From positions 1 through 19,602 of the forward strand of contig JAPXSY010000058.1 of assembly GCA_033812795.1 (NCBI GenBank): a DNA stretch of 19,602 nt, written 5' to 3'. This document shows, one piece after another, positions 1-5,714 of the stretch. A program made the position numbers and the translations under genes. The stretch comes from JAPXSY01 sp033812795 (GTDB taxonomy: Bacteria > Verrucomicrobiota > Kiritimatiellia > RFP12 > UBA1067). Numbering within the stretch: position 1 is the stretch's first letter; each line of letters opens with the position of its first letter. Under the pieces are notes generated by a model. It had not been told where the DNA came from, searched no databases, and saw only the letters and a program-made list of their open reading frames with translations.

Positions 1-58
1 GGGCCGGGGCCGGGGGTGGGAGGGCGGGGCGGATTGTCGCGTCTTCGCGCGCGCGCGA
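1..58 (+). other. G-quadruplex motif followed by alternating CG tract
   Basis: Bases 1-29 hold six runs of three to five G separated by only one or two bases (GGG, GGGG, GGGGG, GGG, GGG, GGGG), a textbook intramolecular G-quadruplex motif. Bases 46-57 are (CG)6 inside a 14-bp perfect palindrome (45-58), the type of tract that can adopt Z-DNA. No gene overlaps them. The upstream gene, if any, lies outside the window, so it is unclear whose promoter or 3' end this is. Confidence 0.6.
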
Positions 59-187
59 GAGGCAAATAAGCGACCGCGACCGCGCACAGCCCCCCTTTTT
101 GCCTATATGCTACACACGCGGAGGGGTATCGACTTGCCCCCGATTGGCCCGGCGCGTGCCTGCACTTTGACCCGGCGAAATGATCGA
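59..187. other. non-coding stretch upstream of an orphan terminator
   Basis: No credible coding frame is visible. A weak -10-like TATGCT lies at 106-111 without a matching -35. The stretch runs into the terminator at 188-213, so it could be the tail of an upstream transcript or a small RNA of roughly 100 nt. I recognise no RNA family in it. Confidence 0.3.
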
Positions 188-213
188 CCGCCCCGACCGA
201 GGGCGGTTTTTTT
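188..213 (+). terminator. Rho-independent terminator with no visible upstream gene
   Basis: A CCGCCC (188-193) / GGGCGG (201-206) stem with a 7-nt loop is followed directly by seven T (207-213). This is a clean intrinsic terminator on the plus strand. No coding gene lies upstream inside the window, so it terminates either a gene to the left of base 1 or an unannotated small RNA. Confidence 0.7.
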
Positions 214-225
214 GTGCCCTGCGGC

Positions 226-321
226 TGGTTTGGTTTGGGGTTTGGTAGTCATTCAGGCATGAAAGCTGAGGGCTGAACAACGGGGGTTTACGGGCTTGGT
301 TTGGTTTTGGTTTGGTTTTGG
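226..321 (+). repeat. TTTGG-type short tandem repeats, two blocks
   Basis: Two T/G-only blocks, 226-247 and 296-321, are made of GG doublets spaced by TTT or TTTT. The second block has GG-TTT-GG-TTTT-GG-TTT-GG-TTTT-GG order, which also fits a two-tetrad G-quadruplex. The 48 bases between them are ordinary sequence. Together with 1-58 this makes the whole gene-free stretch 1-330 unusually rich in G-run structure on the plus strand. Confidence 0.55.
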
Positions 322-378
322 TCGCGTAGAGTAACGCAGTTTCCCACTTCTGAACATCAACCGGATATAGGCACAATA

Positions 379-418
379 AAGCCCGTATTCATTGGGTTAA
401 ATCAACGGATACGGGCTT
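379..418 (-). terminator. tRNA-Pro terminator hairpin
   Basis: A perfect 10-bp stem, AAGCCCGTAT (379-388) with ATACGGGCTT (409-418), has a 20-nt loop. It begins 7 nt past the CCA end of the minus-strand tRNA-Pro. Read on the minus strand it is followed by TTTATTGT, a short and imperfect T tract. It is probably the tRNA transcript terminator. An ACGGGCTT copy of one arm also occurs at 290-297. Confidence 0.55.
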
Positions 419-424
419 AAAAAG

Positions 425-501
425 TGGTCGGGGCGGAGGGATTTGAACCCCCGACATCCAGCTCCCAAAGCTGGCGCACTACCAGGCTGTGCAACGCCCC
501 G
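425..501 (-). tRNA. tRNA-Pro (anticodon UGG)
   Basis: Read on the minus strand, the sequence folds as a complete cloverleaf. The acceptor CGGGGCG pairs perfectly with CGCCCCG. The anticodon stem CCAGC/GCTGG encloses the loop TTTGGGA, giving anticodon TGG. The T arm is GGGGG-TTCAAAT-CCCTC with one G-T pair. The discriminator is A and the CCA end is encoded in the genome (425-427 on the plus strand). UGG reads proline CCA and can wobble to other CCN codons. It is a single-gene unit with its own predicted promoter and terminator. Confidence 0.97.
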
Positions 502-519
502 AAAGCATATGCGTGGGGG

Positions 520-548
520 AGTGTAGGACATTCATGGGCAACGTGCAA
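520..548 (-). promoter_or_regulatory. predicted sigma70-type promoter of tRNA-Pro
   Basis: Minus-strand TTGCAC (543-548) and TACACT (520-525) are separated by 17 nt. Each matches the sigma70 consensus at four of six positions. The -10 box ends 18 nt before the mature tRNA 5' end at 501, allowing a leader of about 10 nt that RNase P would remove. Confidence 0.5.
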
Positions 549-684
549 TAGTCGAGTTGGCGGCAACGGGTTTTCAGTTGGATGATTTCTGCCCGTGAGG
601 GTGATCTCGCGGGTGAGATTCGATACGAGCGAGCTTTTGGGTTGAACGCTGAACGTTCGGATTTCCGGATACCCGTTTTTTGGT
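549..684. other. gene-free stretch between divergent tRNA-Pro and rpsA promoters
   Basis: No supported coding frame is present. Two small hairpins are visible: ATCTC/GAGAT around 603-617, and GAACG/CGTTC at 644-658 with a CTGAA loop. A T run at 675-681 follows the second at a distance and is too far from the stem to be a convincing terminator. Confidence 0.4.
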
Positions 685-714
685 TTGTCCCGCGAAGGGA
701 TTTTTTGCTATAAA
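685..714 (+). promoter_or_regulatory. predicted rpsA promoter
   Basis: TTGTCC (685-690) and TATAAA (709-714) are separated by 18 nt. They match the sigma70 consensus at four of six and five of six positions. Transcription would begin near 721. This excludes the longer in-frame rpsA start at 685 and supports the ATG at 895. Confidence 0.6.
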
Positions 715-720
715 GAACGT

Positions 721-894
721 CTTTTGTCCCCAACAGGACAAAAAAGGGGCACGTGCAGCCGGCCGGGTGGCCGGAGAAGCGACGGCCCCGGAAGTGCAAC
801 ACCTAACCCAACGTCTGACGCCGGGACTCGTTCCCGAATCCCATATGTGCGCGGAACCACGCGTGCCGCGGCGGCAGACTGGAATTCCTTACAC
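721..894 (+). promoter_or_regulatory. structured rpsA 5' leader
   Basis: This is about 174 nt of predicted untranslated leader. It contains an 8-bp hairpin at the very 5' end (722-729 with 736-743, loop CCAACA), a 6-bp CCGGCC/GGCCGG hairpin with a GGGT loop (759-774), and a CGGGA/TCCCG hairpin with a CTCGT loop (822-836). No clear Shine-Dalgarno lies before the ATG at 895. In Escherichia coli the rpsA leader is translated without a strong SD and is autoregulated by S1 through hairpins. A comparable control is plausible here but is an inference. Confidence 0.45.
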
Positions 895-2634
895 ATGGCA
901 ATTCGTAAACCCACGGCCGAAACTCCCAAAACCGGTCCCATGTACGACATGATGGCGGCAGCGCTGGACCAGCAGATGAATCAGTTTGTGGCCGGGTCGA
1001 TCATCAAGGGCACAATCAGCGGCATCAAAGGCAACGAGGTTCTCGTTGATATCGGTTACAAATCGGAAGGCATCGTTCCGGCAAATGAGTTCGAAGATGT
1101 GACACAGCTGAAGATCGGCGATGAGATCGATGTGTTGCTCATGGAGCTGGAAAGCGAAAGCGGCATGGTGAGCCTGAGCAAGGCCCGCGCCGATGAGAAG
1201 TTGCGCTGGGATGCGGTGCTCGCCAAATACAGCGAAGGCGGCGTGGTCACCGGCACCATCCGCACCAAGGTGCGCGGCGGTCTGATCGTGGATGTGGACG
1301 GCGTGGACGCCTTCCTGCCCGGATCGCAGGTGGATGTCACCCCGGTGCATGATCCGGATCCCTATCTGAATCAGTCGTTCGAGTTCAAGGTTATCAAAAT
1401 CAGCAATGAGCGCCGCAACATCATCGTGTCGCGCCGTGAGCTGATCGAAGAGCGCATGGCCGACAAGAAACGCGAATTGCTCGGAACGATCGAGAAGGGG
1501 CAGATGCGTCACGGTCACGTCAAGAACATCACCGATTTCGGCGCGTTCGTGGATCTGAACGGTCTGGACGGGCTGCTCCACATCACGGACATGAGCTGGG
1601 GGCGCATCAAGCACCCGAGCGAGATGCTCAAGGTGGGGCAGGAACTGGATGTGCTCATCCTCGATGTGGATATGGAGCGCGAACGGGTTTCGCTGGGGCT
1701 GAAGCAGGCCACGCCCAATCCGTGGGAGAATATCGAAGGGACCTTCCCGGTCGGCAGCCGTTTGCGCGGCAAGGTCGTGAATCTGGTGCCGTACGGCGCC
1801 TTCGTCGAGATCCAGCCGGGTATCGAGGGGCTGGTGCATGTCTCGGAGTTCTCTTGGACCAAGCGCGTGGCGCGCGCCTCGGACGTGCTGAACGTCGGGG
1901 ATGAGGTGGACGTGGTGGTGCTGAGCATCGACGCGGCCAACCAGAAGATCGCGTTGGGGATCCGCCAGACCGAGGCGAATCCGTGGGACACGGTGCAGGA
2001 CCGTTATCCGGTCGGCAGCCGCGTGACCGGCAAGGTGCGCAACTTCACCACGTACGGCGCGTTCGTGGAGCTGGAAGAGGGCATCGACGGCATGATCCAC
2101 GTCTCCGACATGTCGTGGACCCGCAAGATCAACCACCCCAGCGAGGTTCTGCAGAAGGGTCAGCAGGTCGAGGCGGTGGTGCTCGAGGTCAATCCGGCCG
2201 ATCAGCGCATCAGCCTGGGCCTCAAGCAGGCCAGCGACGATCCGTGGAACACCATCACCAGCCGGTACGCGATCGGACAGATCGTCAAGGGCAAGGTTTC
2301 CAAGATTGCCTCCTTCGGCGCCTTTGTGGAGCTGGAAGATGGCGTGGACGGACTGGTCCACATCTCCCAGATCAGCGATCAGCACGTCGAGAAGGTTAAG
2401 GACGCCCTCAAGGTCGGCCAGGATGTGGAGGCCCGCATCGTGAAGATCGACCGCGACGAGCGCCGCATCGGCCTGAGCATCAAGGCCGTGAGCATGGACG
2501 AGAGTGAGATCGCCGAGCTGACGCGTGATCTGAGCACCGTGGACCTCAAGCCGGGCGAGAATCTGGTGGGCCTTGCGGCGGCCTTTGATGACGCCTTCGC
2601 CCAAAGCGAAGAGTGGCAGCCGGGCGCGGAGTAA
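895..2634 (+). CDS. rpsA: 30S ribosomal protein S1
   Basis: The protein has 579 residues and six S1 (OB-fold) RNA-binding domains at roughly 33-97, 115-181, 202-271, 286-358, 373-445 and 460-531. Domains 3 to 6 carry the classic GAFV ... GL(V/L)H(I/V)S signature: GAFVDLNGLDGLLHITD, GAFVEIQPGIEGLVHVSE, GAFVELEEGIDGMIHVSD and GAFVELEDGVDGLVHISQ. Six domains match full-length proteobacterial-type S1, which docks on the 30S subunit and unfolds and recruits mRNA, notably messages with weak SD sequences. The first two domains are divergent, as expected for the ribosome-docking part. The frame is open upstream to 685, but that start lies on the promoter's -35 box and gives a 70-residue tail of no S1 character, so I chose ATG 895. 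ATG 940 is an alternative. It is followed by a terminator and tyrS. Confidence 0.95.
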   Translation: MAIRKPTAETPKTGPMYDMMAAALDQQMNQFVAGSIIKGTISGIKGNEVLVDIGYKSEGIVPANEFEDVTQLKIGDEIDVLLMELESESGMVSLSKARADEKLRWDAVLAKYSEGGVVTGTIRTKVRGGLIVDVDGVDAFLPGSQVDVTPVHDPDPYLNQSFEFKVIKISNERRNIIVSRRELIEERMADKKRELLGTIEKGQMRHGHVKNITDFGAFVDLNGLDGLLHITDMSWGRIKHPSEMLKVGQELDVLILDVDMERERVSLGLKQATPNPWENIEGTFPVGSRLRGKVVNLVPYGAFVEIQPGIEGLVHVSEFSWTKRVARASDVLNVGDEVDVVVLSIDAANQKIALGIRQTEANPWDTVQDRYPVGSRVTGKVRNFTTYGAFVELEEGIDGMIHVSDMSWTRKINHPSEVLQKGQQVEAVVLEVNPADQRISLGLKQASDDPWNTITSRYAIGQIVKGKVSKIASFGAFVELEDGVDGLVHISQISDQHVEKVKDALKVGQDVEARIVKIDRDERRIGLSIKAVSMDESEIAELTRDLSTVDLKPGENLVGLAAAFDDAFAQSEEWQPGAE

Positions 2635-2642
2635 GCAAAAAA

Positions 2643-2676
2643 GGGCGCCTGGCGACAGGCGCCCCGTCCTTTTTTT
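2643..2676 (+). terminator. rpsA intrinsic terminator
   Basis: A 9-bp stem GGGCGCCTG (2643-2651) / CAGGCGCCC (2656-2664) with a GCGA tetraloop is followed after CGTCC by seven T (2670-2676). It begins 8 nt after the rpsA stop. The 5-nt gap between stem and T tract may make it leaky, allowing some read-through into tyrS. Confidence 0.75.
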
Positions 2677-2768
2677 CGATGGAATCGAGAGAATCGACAC
2701 ACTCGATTAAATCGATTCTTTCGAATCCATCGGTTCTCTCGACAACAAGCTATCCCCCCCTCTCCCCC
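2677..2768 (+). promoter_or_regulatory. tyrS leader: overlapping inverted repeats and pyrimidine tract
   Basis: The stretch is a patchwork of ATCGA/GAATC words that can pair in two mutually exclusive ways. Arm 2685-2697 pairs with 2730-2742 (13 bp, one G-U). Arm 2677-2688 pairs with 2721-2732 (12 positions, one mismatch). The arms overlap, so only one can form. Small inner hairpins are also possible (2703-2715 and 2714-2727). Bases 2754-2768 are C and T only and touch the ATG, so no SD is present. I do not see the T-box consensus typical of Firmicute aminoacyl-tRNA synthetase leaders, and no good -10 box is visible. Confidence 0.45.
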
Positions 2769-4037
2769 ATGAACATCCTCGACACCTTTAAAGCCCGCCA
2801 TCTGTTCGAAGACATGACCAGCCCCGGGCTGGCGAAGGCGCTGGACAAGCCCCTGACCGTGTACGCGGGGTTCGACCCCACGAGCGACAGCTTGCAGGCC
2901 GGCAATTTCGTGACGATCATGGCCTTGGCGCATTTTCAGCGCGCCGGGCATAAAGTAATCGCTTTGGTGGGCGGCGCCACGGGCTTGATCGGCGACCCGT
3001 CGGGCAAATCCAAGGAACGCAATCTGTTGAGCGCGGAGCAGGTCGAGCACAACCTCGTCGGCATTCGGGAAAACTTGTCGCGCTTCCTCGATTTCAACCC
3101 GGACTCCGCCAACCCGGCGATTCTGGTGAACAATTACGACTGGTTCAAGTCTTTCACCTTCATTGATCTGTTGCGCGATGTGGGCCGCTATTTCCGCATG
3201 GGCGTGATGCTCAGCAAGGACAGCGTGAAAAAGCGCATGGAGTCCGATGACGGCATGAGTTTCACGGAGTTCTGTTACCAGATCATGCAGGGGTATGACT
3301 TCTATCATCTGCACCGGACTTTCGGGTGCACGCTGCAGATCGGCGGTTCGGACCAGTGGGGCAATATCACGGCCGGCACCGAGCTGGTGCGGCGGATCTG
3401 CGGCGAAGAGGTTTTCGGCATGACGTTTCCGCTGGTGTGCGACAGCACCGGCAAGAAATTCGGCAAAAGCGAGGGGAACGCGATCTTCCTTGACGCGCGC
3501 AAGACCTCCTATTACGAGTTCTACCAGTTCTTCCTGCGCACACTGGACGCGGATGTGATCCGATACCTCAAGATCTTCACCTTTCTGCCCATGGGGCGTA
3601 TCGCGGAGCTGGAGCAGGCGGTTGCCGCCGCGCCGGAGAAACGCGAGGCGCAGCAGGTGCTGGCCGAGGAAGTGACGCGCACCGTGCACGGTGAGAACGG
3701 GCTTGCGGTCGCCCAAAAAGCCACGGGAGTGCTGTTCGGTGGCGCGATCGAGGGGCTGGCTGCGGCGGAGCTGGAGGCGATTTTCGTTAATGTGCCCTCC
3801 GCCACGTTGCCGGCGGATCACGTGCTCGGCAAACCCGCGTTTGAGGTGATTGCCGCGGCCGGCATGGTTGCCAGCAAAGGCGAGGCGCGCCGTCTGGTCC
3901 AGCAGGGCGGTCTGTATATCAACAACGCGCGCGTCACGGGAATCGAACGCGTGTTCGACGCTTCTGACCTGTGTGAAGGTCGCCTCACGGTCCTGCGCAG
4001 CGGGAAAAAGAGCTTCTTCCTGCTCAAGGTGCGGTAG
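2769..4037 (+). CDS. tyrS: tyrosyl-tRNA synthetase
   Basis: The 422-residue class I synthetase charges tRNA-Tyr with tyrosine in the cytoplasm. The order matches bacterial TyrS: tyrosine-pocket region YAGFDPTSDSL (32-42), then GGATGLIGDPSGKSKER, NNYDWF, FTEFCYQIMQGYDF, QIGGSDQWGNITAG, the KMSKS equivalent KFGKS at 230-234, and a C-terminal S4 RNA-binding domain (KGEARRLVQQGGLYINN). Length is typical of the E. coli type. Odd point: the HIGH equivalent, normally H-(L/I/V)-G-H, reads Q-A-G-N at 43-46, so both usual histidines are absent while the rest of the core is intact. I chose ATG 2769 because it gives the normal N-terminus; the longer frame from 2613 starts inside rpsA. No SD precedes this ATG. 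Confidence 0.95.
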   Translation: MNILDTFKARHLFEDMTSPGLAKALDKPLTVYAGFDPTSDSLQAGNFVTIMALAHFQRAGHKVIALVGGATGLIGDPSGKSKERNLLSAEQVEHNLVGIRENLSRFLDFNPDSANPAILVNNYDWFKSFTFIDLLRDVGRYFRMGVMLSKDSVKKRMESDDGMSFTEFCYQIMQGYDFYHLHRTFGCTLQIGGSDQWGNITAGTELVRRICGEEVFGMTFPLVCDSTGKKFGKSEGNAIFLDARKTSYYEFYQFFLRTLDADVIRYLKIFTFLPMGRIAELEQAVAAAPEKREAQQVLAEEVTRTVHGENGLAVAQKATGVLFGGAIEGLAAAELEAIFVNVPSATLPADHVLGKPAFEVIAAAGMVASKGEARRLVQQGGLYINNARVTGIERVFDASDLCEGRLTVLRSGKKSFFLLKVR

Positions 4038-4075
4038 GGCGGGCATGCGGTTGCGTACCGGCACCGGGAAATAGA

Positions 4076-4104
4076 TTGGCTGTCCCGCCGTTTAAGGATA
4101 CGAT
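4076..4104 (+). promoter_or_regulatory. possible promoter of the DUF1549/DUF1501/PPC operon
   Basis: TTGGCT (4076-4081) and TACGAT (4099-4104) are separated by 17 nt. The -35 match is weak (three of six) and the -10 match is four of six. It lies 40 nt before the ATG at 4145 and 38 nt past the tyrS stop. Read-through from tyrS is the alternative, since no terminator is visible in 4038-4075. Confidence 0.3.
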
Positions 4105-4144
4105 TCGGATATCTGTGGTGGAGTGTGCGGATAGGGGGCTTCGC

Positions 4145-5701
4145 ATGTGGCGGATTGTATGTCTGATCGTTGCGGTGCGGGCAGGGTTCGGCGCGCCAGC
4201 GCCGGAGGCCGCGCTTTTCCTCCAGACCGGCACACCCACACCCGAGAACCCGGTCGACGCGCCGATCTTCCGGAAACTGAAGCGCCACGGGATTACGCCC
4301 GTCTATTGCACCGATGCGGTTTTTTTACGCCGCGCCTATCTCGACATTCTCGGCACACTGCCGACCGCGGACGAGGCCCGTGCCTTTCTCGCCGACACCT
4401 CGATGCACAAGCGCACGGCGTTGATCGACCGCCTGCTTGAGCGTGATGAGTTCGCCGACTATTGGGCCATGCGCTGGAGTGATCTGCTGCGCGTCAAAGC
4501 GGAATTTCCCGTCAACCTCTGGCCGAATGCCGCCCAGGCCTATCATCGCTGGATCCGCACCGCGATGCGCGACAACAAGCCGTACGACTGTTTCGCGCGC
4601 GAGCTGCTGCTGTCCAACGGCAGCAATTTCCGCGTCGGGCCGGTGAATTTCTACCGCGCCACGCCGGACCGTTCGCCGGAAGGGCTCGCCTCCGCCGTCG
4701 CGCTCACGCTGATGGGCGCACGGACCGAGCACTGGCCCTCCAACACGCTGGCCGATCTCGCGGTGTTCTTCTCGCAGGTTCGGTACAAACCCACCCGGGA
4801 GTGGAAAGAGGAAATCGTCTTCTGGGATCCCGAACAGCCTTTGACCACGACGGCCGGTCGCCTGCCGGACGGCACCTCGGTCCGACTGGAGCCTGGACGC
4901 GACCCGCGGACGGCGTTCGCCGAATGGCTGATCACGCCGCAGAACCCGTGGTTCACGCGCGCGCTGGTCAACCGCGTCTGGTACTGGCTGCTCGGCCGTG
5001 GGATCATCCACGAGCCGGACGACATCCGGTCCGACAATCCGCCAAGCCATCCCGACTTGCTGAAGCGGCTGCAACGTGAGTTCGTGCGGAGCGGCTACGA
5101 CCTGCGCAAGCTCTACCGCCTGATCCTCACCTCCCGCACCTACCAATTCTCGCCCGTGTTCCCGTCCGGGCGGGTCGAGTCCGCCGCGCCGCTGTTCGCG
5201 TATTATCCGCTGCGCCAACTCGACGCGGAGGTGCTGATCGACGTGATCAACAAAGTCACCGGCACGTCCGACCTCTACACCAGCGCGATTCCCGAACCCT
5301 TCACCTTTATTCCCGCCAACAAACCTGCGGTCGCGCTGCCGGACGGGTCGATCACCAGCCCGTTTCTGGAGTTATTCGGTCGTCCGGCACGCGCCACCGG
5401 CCTTGCGAGCGAGCGGATCAACCGCGCGCTGCCTCCGCAACGGATGCATCTGCTCAATTCGAGCCATATCCAGCGGAAACTCGAGACCAGCCCGGTGTTA
5501 CGCCGGATGTTCCGCGGCAAACGGGGTTCGCGCGCCATGATCGAAGAAGCCTATCTCACAACCCTTTCGCGGTTCCCGTCCGCCACGGAGATCGGAACCG
5601 TCGAACGCTACCTGCGCTCCGGGGTGGTGAAAGAAGACGCGGCGGGTGTCGACCTTATCTGGGCATTGATCAACAGCGACGAGTTCCTGTACCGGCACTG
5701 A
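4145..5701 (+). CDS. DUF1549/DUF1553 secreted protein
   Basis: The 518-residue protein starts with a likely signal peptide (MWRIVCLIVAVRAGFGAPAPEA). A DUF1549 region (about 40-210) contains FLRRAYLDILGTLPTADEA and the RRxxLIDRLL-like RTALIDRLLERDEFADYWAMRW. A DUF1553 region (about 255-510) contains RTAFAEWLITPQNPWFTRALVNRVW, GIIHEPDDIR, HPDLLKRL, RLILTSRTYQ, YPLRQLDAEVLID and FLELFGRP. These families are abundant in Planctomycetota and Verrucomicrobiota, often with an N-terminal cytochrome c domain. None is present: I see no CxxCH motif. The biochemical function is unknown. ATG 4145 is chosen over TTG 4076 because AGGGGG (4133-4138) lies 6 nt upstream and the signal peptide begins there. It is first of three genes, 13 nt before the next. 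Confidence 0.88.
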   Translation: MWRIVCLIVAVRAGFGAPAPEAALFLQTGTPTPENPVDAPIFRKLKRHGITPVYCTDAVFLRRAYLDILGTLPTADEARAFLADTSMHKRTALIDRLLERDEFADYWAMRWSDLLRVKAEFPVNLWPNAAQAYHRWIRTAMRDNKPYDCFARELLLSNGSNFRVGPVNFYRATPDRSPEGLASAVALTLMGARTEHWPSNTLADLAVFFSQVRYKPTREWKEEIVFWDPEQPLTTTAGRLPDGTSVRLEPGRDPRTAFAEWLITPQNPWFTRALVNRVWYWLLGRGIIHEPDDIRSDNPPSHPDLLKRLQREFVRSGYDLRKLYRLILTSRTYQFSPVFPSGRVESAAPLFAYYPLRQLDAEVLIDVINKVTGTSDLYTSAIPEPFTFIPANKPAVALPDGSITSPFLELFGRPARATGLASERINRALPPQRMHLLNSSHIQRKLETSPVLRRMFRGKRGSRAMIEEAYLTTLSRFPSATEIGTVERYLRSGVVKEDAAGVDLIWALINSDEFLYRH

Positions 5702-5714
5702 GAAGGAGGTGTGT

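Noticed and set aside
226..418. CRISPR-like array
   Set aside because: The repeats are short T/G microsatellite words without unique spacers of regular length.
722..743. Terminator at the start of the rpsA transcript
   Set aside because: The stem is followed by A and not T on the plus strand, and it directly follows the predicted transcription start, so a leader hairpin is the better reading.
685..894. N-terminal extension of rpsA by 70 residues
   Set aside because: The start codon coincides with the predicted -35 box, the extension has no S1 character, and it covers hairpins better explained as leader RNA.
889..2700. 603-codon minus-strand open frame opposite rpsA
   Set aside because: The plus strand encodes six unmistakable S1 domains. 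The minus product is low-complexity His/Asp/Leu/Val-rich.
2677..2768. T-box riboswitch upstream of tyrS
   Set aside because: I looked for the conserved T-box sequence and the antiterminator layout and did not find them; the repeats are of a different kind.
2379..4064. 561-codon minus-strand open frame opposite tyrS
   Set aside because: The plus strand encodes a complete TyrRS; the minus product shows no family motif.
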